Assembly (NCBI GenBank): GCA_046727715.1
Contig: JBKPDC010000234.1
Span: 1-6,944 of the forward strand
Length of the DNA: 6,944 bases
Reading direction: 5' to 3'
Source of the DNA: CAVQLX01 sp046727715
Lineage (GTDB): Bacteria; Desulfobacterota; Binatia; DP-6
Position numbers and translations under genes: made by a program. A model generated the notes under the pieces. The model was not told where the DNA came from, made no database searches, and saw only the letters and a program-made list of their open reading frames with translations. Positions 5,709 to 6,944 of this stretch are shown piece after piece (the stretch's first letter is position 1; each line of letters begins with the position of its first letter).

Positions 5709-6302
5709 GGACTCCCTTCGCATGAACCACGTGTTCACACCCAGGACCTCCAACTCTCCCGAAACCGTGAACCCCCATTTCCCATAGAAGCGGAGGTTTT
5801 CCGAACGATCCGTCTCCAAGTAACCAAGCTCGCGACTGTCGTCGAGACGAGCCTTGTAGACTTGCATGAGAAGGCCTCCGATGCCCTTGCGCTGCATGTC
5901 GGTCCGAACGGCGATGGTCCCGAGGTGCCAGTGGGCCTGCTGGGGATCGCGTTCGCCCCAGGCGCGCAACCACTGCCCGACGCGCGGCAGGGCCTCGCCA
6001 ATGGCCTGGAACAGCGAGGGTATGACCGCGCTTACCTGTTCCGGAGTTGGGCGACATCCCGGGAAACGCACATATTGAATGAAGCCGACCACTTGATCAC
6101 GCGAGCGCGCGACGAGCTTTTCGCCCGGGAGAGCAGACTTGAGCGTCACCTCAAACATCGCGCGGTTCAGGCGCCGCTCCTTCTCCCCCGAACCGCCGAA
6201 GACGGCCACGTTGATCGGATTCGTCAAGTAGGAATCGGCCAGGAGGCCAACCACCTGGCCGAACATCGAGTCGCTATACGGTTCGACGGCTATGTCGCTC
6301 AC
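5703..6302 (-). CDS. GNAT-family N-acetyltransferase (cassette gene)
   Basis: The protein has 199 residues. The GTG start at 6302-6300 is preceded two bases upstream by AGGGGGAG. An internal ATG 12 codons later (Met13) is possible but lacks such a site. The acetyl-CoA-binding motif A is clear: HLGTIAV (126-132) then QRKGIGG (137-143), the (Q/R)xxGxG(G/A) pyrophosphate loop. Motif B follows as ENLRFYGKWGF (168-178). The N-terminal half (about 20-55) contains YLTNPINVAVFGG and a RRLNRAMFE helix, as in GNATs related to small-molecule and antibiotic acetyltransferases. The fold and the transfer of acetyl from acetyl-CoA to an amine are well supported. The substrate is not. The stop TAA forms part of the attC core box, which establishes it as the payload of this cassette. 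Confidence 0.9.
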   Translation of the reverse strand: MSDIAVEPYSDSMFGQVVGLLADSYLTNPINVAVFGGSGEKERRLNRAMFEVTLKSALPGEKLVARSRDQVVGFIQYVRFPGCRPTPEQVSAVIPSLFQAIGEALPRVGQWLRAWGERDPQQAHWHLGTIAVRTDMQRKGIGGLLMQVYKARLDDSRELGYLETDRSENLRFYGKWGFTVSGELEVLGVNTWFMRRESA

Positions 6303-6304
6303 AA

Positions 6305-6312
6305 CTCCCCCT
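6305..6312 (-). promoter_or_regulatory. Ribosome binding site of the GNAT cassette gene
   Basis: Minus-strand AGGGGGAG lies between the upstream attC core box and the GTG start at 6302. It decides in favour of GTG over the later ATG. Confidence 0.6.
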
Positions 6313-6315
6313 GTC

Positions 6316-6408
6316 GCCTAACGATCAGCGGCTGAGCGGCCGGCGGCCACTGTCGCTCGGATCGAATGTGACGACTGCCCGCCGGTCCGCTCCAGCCGCG
6401 GGTTAGGC
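6316..6408 (-). repeat. Integron attC site of the 114-residue-protein cassette (93 bp)
   Basis: The site is bounded by GCCTAAC (6316-6322) and GTTAGGC (6402-6408). The arms pair: GCGGCTG (6328-6334) with CAGCCGC (6393-6399), AGCGG (6335-6339) with CCGCT (6387-6391), and CCGGCGG (6340-6346) with CCGCCGG (6379-6385). T6386 and C6392 remain unpaired, exactly as in the site at 5619. The stop of the minus-strand gene to its right (TAA at 6405-6403) lies inside the right core box. Confidence 0.93.
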
Positions 6409-6763
6409 TGCACCCTGTGGCTTCTGCTCGTGGAGATAGCGCAGTTTCTGAGCTGCATAGCTTGATCTCGCCTTGCCGTTTCGAGGGATTCCCTGCTGAG
6501 CGCACCACGTTCGAAGTTCGGCGGCACCTACGAAGATGCGCTGCACTGGAACGCCTTGCTCGCGCAGCTGGTCAAGCACGCGAGTCGCATTCGTCTGCCA
6601 CTCGTCATAGCTCGCGTCAAAGACCTCCGGGTCGGAAGCCTCCCTGCGCACGGCGTCCCATTCCTCCCGGGTGTACCAGGCGACAGCCGTGGGCGGTGCC
6701 GTCGTTGATCCGGCGCCATTTTTCGTATCCTGCTTCCTCCTGCTCATGCTCGGCGTGGCCTAA
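6322..6763 (-). mobile_element. Complete integron gene cassette carrying an uncharacterised gene (442 bp)
   Basis: It is delimited by the crossover points of the attC sites at 6758-6820 and 6316-6408. A single minus-strand gene occupies it, starting 10 bases past the upstream core box and stopping inside its own attC. Confidence 0.88.
6403..6747 (-). CDS. Uncharacterised cassette protein, 114 residues
   Basis: The ATG is at 6747-6745 and the stop TAA at 6405-6403, inside the attC. No clear Shine-Dalgarno precedes the ATG (only a GAG), which is common in cassettes that start close to the core box. Residues 1-21 are polar and probably disordered. The rest looks like a compact alpha/beta fold: AWYTREEWDAVRREASD (23-39), FDASYDEWQTNATRVLDQLREQG (43-65), a strand VQRIFVGAAEL (68-78), and WCAQQGIPRNGKARSSYAAQ then KLRYLHEQ (81-108). 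There is no signal peptide, membrane helix or catalytic motif that I recognise. The pattern 'W(Y/F)...EW....D......Y..W' resembles a family of short hypothetical proteins in proteobacteria, recalled without a search. Its context is purely that of a mobile cassette. Confidence 0.8.
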   Translation of the reverse strand: MSRRKQDTKNGAGSTTAPPTAVAWYTREEWDAVRREASDPEVFDASYDEWQTNATRVLDQLREQGVPVQRIFVGAAELRTWCAQQGIPRNGKARSSYAAQKLRYLHEQKPQGAA

Positions 6764-6820
6764 CGACCGAGCGGTTCAGCGGCGGCGCGCAGCGCCGTCC
6801 GCTGCAAGCGCGGGTTAGAC
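6758..6820 (-). repeat. Integron attC site of the right-edge cassette (63 bp)
   Basis: The site is bounded by GCCTAAC (6758-6764) and GTTAGAC (6814-6820). The arms pair: CGGCGC (6783-6788) with GCGCCG (6792-6797), CAGCGG (6777-6782) with CCGCTG (6799-6804), and GCGGTT (6771-6776) with AAGCGC (6806-6811) with one mismatch. T6798 is unpaired, as in the two other sites. The second unpaired base is C6805 or, with a shifted pairing, G6804. The central loop is only three bases, which accounts for the shorter length. Confidence 0.9.
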
Positions 6821-6944
6821 GGACCGAACGCAGCTGCCAGCGCCGTGTCATGCCCGTCGCGGTCCAACAATACGACGATGCCGTTACGTGCCACTGCCTC
6901 TGTCCCTGAGTCGAACGGTGCTGATGCCCAGTCCGCGGCTGCGA
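6760..6944 (-). CDS. Partial cassette gene whose reading frame runs through its attC (5' end outside window)
   Basis: One minus frame is open from the right edge to a TAG at 6762-6760, giving 60 residues. The part before the attC reads in pieces SAPFDSGTEAVARNGIVVLL and DRDGHDTALAAAFG, which looks like genuine protein. The last 20 or so residues (SNPRLQRT, then ALRAAAEPLGR) are encoded by the attC itself. The frame whose TAA lies in the core box, as used by the other two cassettes, is closed by stops at 6848-6850 and 6884-6886, so it is not coding here. The third frame is open but its composition is unlike protein. No family is recognised. The gene is cut by the window edge. Confidence 0.5.
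   Translation of the reverse strand, partial: AAADWASAPFDSGTEAVARNGIVVLLDRDGHDTALAAAFGPSNPRLQRTALRAAAEPLGR

Larger units (their letters stand above)
5625..6321 (-). mobile_element. Complete integron gene cassette carrying a GNAT acetyltransferase (697 bp)
   Basis: The limits are the predicted crossover points (between G and TT of the GTTRRRY box, minus strand) in the attC sites at 6316-6408 and 5619-5708. Inside is one gene that nearly fills the element: its start is 14 bases past the upstream core box and its stop lies within its own attC. This compact layout, without an obvious promoter of its own, is typical of gene cassettes. The DNA is visibly less GC-saturated than the neighbouring operon, which fits acquisition from elsewhere. 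Confidence 0.88.

Noticed and set aside
5862..6335. Plus-strand open frame opposite the GNAT gene
   Set aside because: GNAT motifs A and B on the minus strand are clear, and the cassette polarity from the attC sites agrees with the minus strand.
6528..6719. Minus-strand 63-residue frame inside the second cassette
   Set aside because: It is a shadow of the 114-residue gene in another phase. The larger frame fits the cassette limits and has a stop in the attC core box.

Overview
The window is very GC-rich, with strongly G/C-ending codons and long accidental open frames on both strands. This suggests a high-GC environmental bacterium of proteobacterial, desulfobacterotal or acidobacterial type. 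Nothing here fixes the taxon. Two blocks face each other: a plus-strand metal-homeostasis operon (1-5346) and a minus-strand integron gene-cassette array (about 5551-6944, running off the right edge).

The operon reads, in order: the C-terminal part of a DUF4331-type secreted protein (1-393), an exported TPR protein (390-1655), a NicO/RcnA-type nickel/cobalt exporter with signal peptide, EF-hand-like loop and a 21-histidine loop (1655-3115), a second permease of the UreH/NiCoT-like type (3112-3828), an ECF sigma factor (3836-4405), a membrane-anchored RskA-type anti-sigma factor (4398-5123), and a free 64-residue peptide that is 39% histidine (5152-5346). Neighbouring genes overlap by 1 to 8 bases or are separated by 7 and 28 bases, so they are probably co-transcribed and translationally coupled. 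The inferred logic is a sigma/anti-sigma pair controlling transport of Ni2+/Co2+ (or another His-binding metal) plus a cytoplasmic histidine-rich buffer. The promoter lies outside the window.

The right block holds three attC recombination sites (5619-5708, 6316-6408, 6758-6820). Each is an imperfect palindrome bounded by RYYYAAC and GTTRRRY, and each carries unpaired bases at nearly the same places on the plus strand. They delimit two complete cassettes: one for a GNAT acetyltransferase whose TAA stop lies inside the attC R box, and one for an uncharacterised 114-residue protein that ends the same way. A partial cassette lies at the right edge. Beyond the last attC, directly after a good Shine-Dalgarno, is the start of a GFA-family gene (Cys-His-Cys-Gly signature) that breaks off after 16 codons. 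No integrase is present. Because the cassettes read leftwards, any integrase and attI would lie to the right, and this window shows the distal, decaying end of the array.

Between the operon and the array (5347-5550) there is no intact gene, only a possible frameshifted winged-helix remnant and a perfect 8-bp inverted repeat close to the point where the GFA homology stops.
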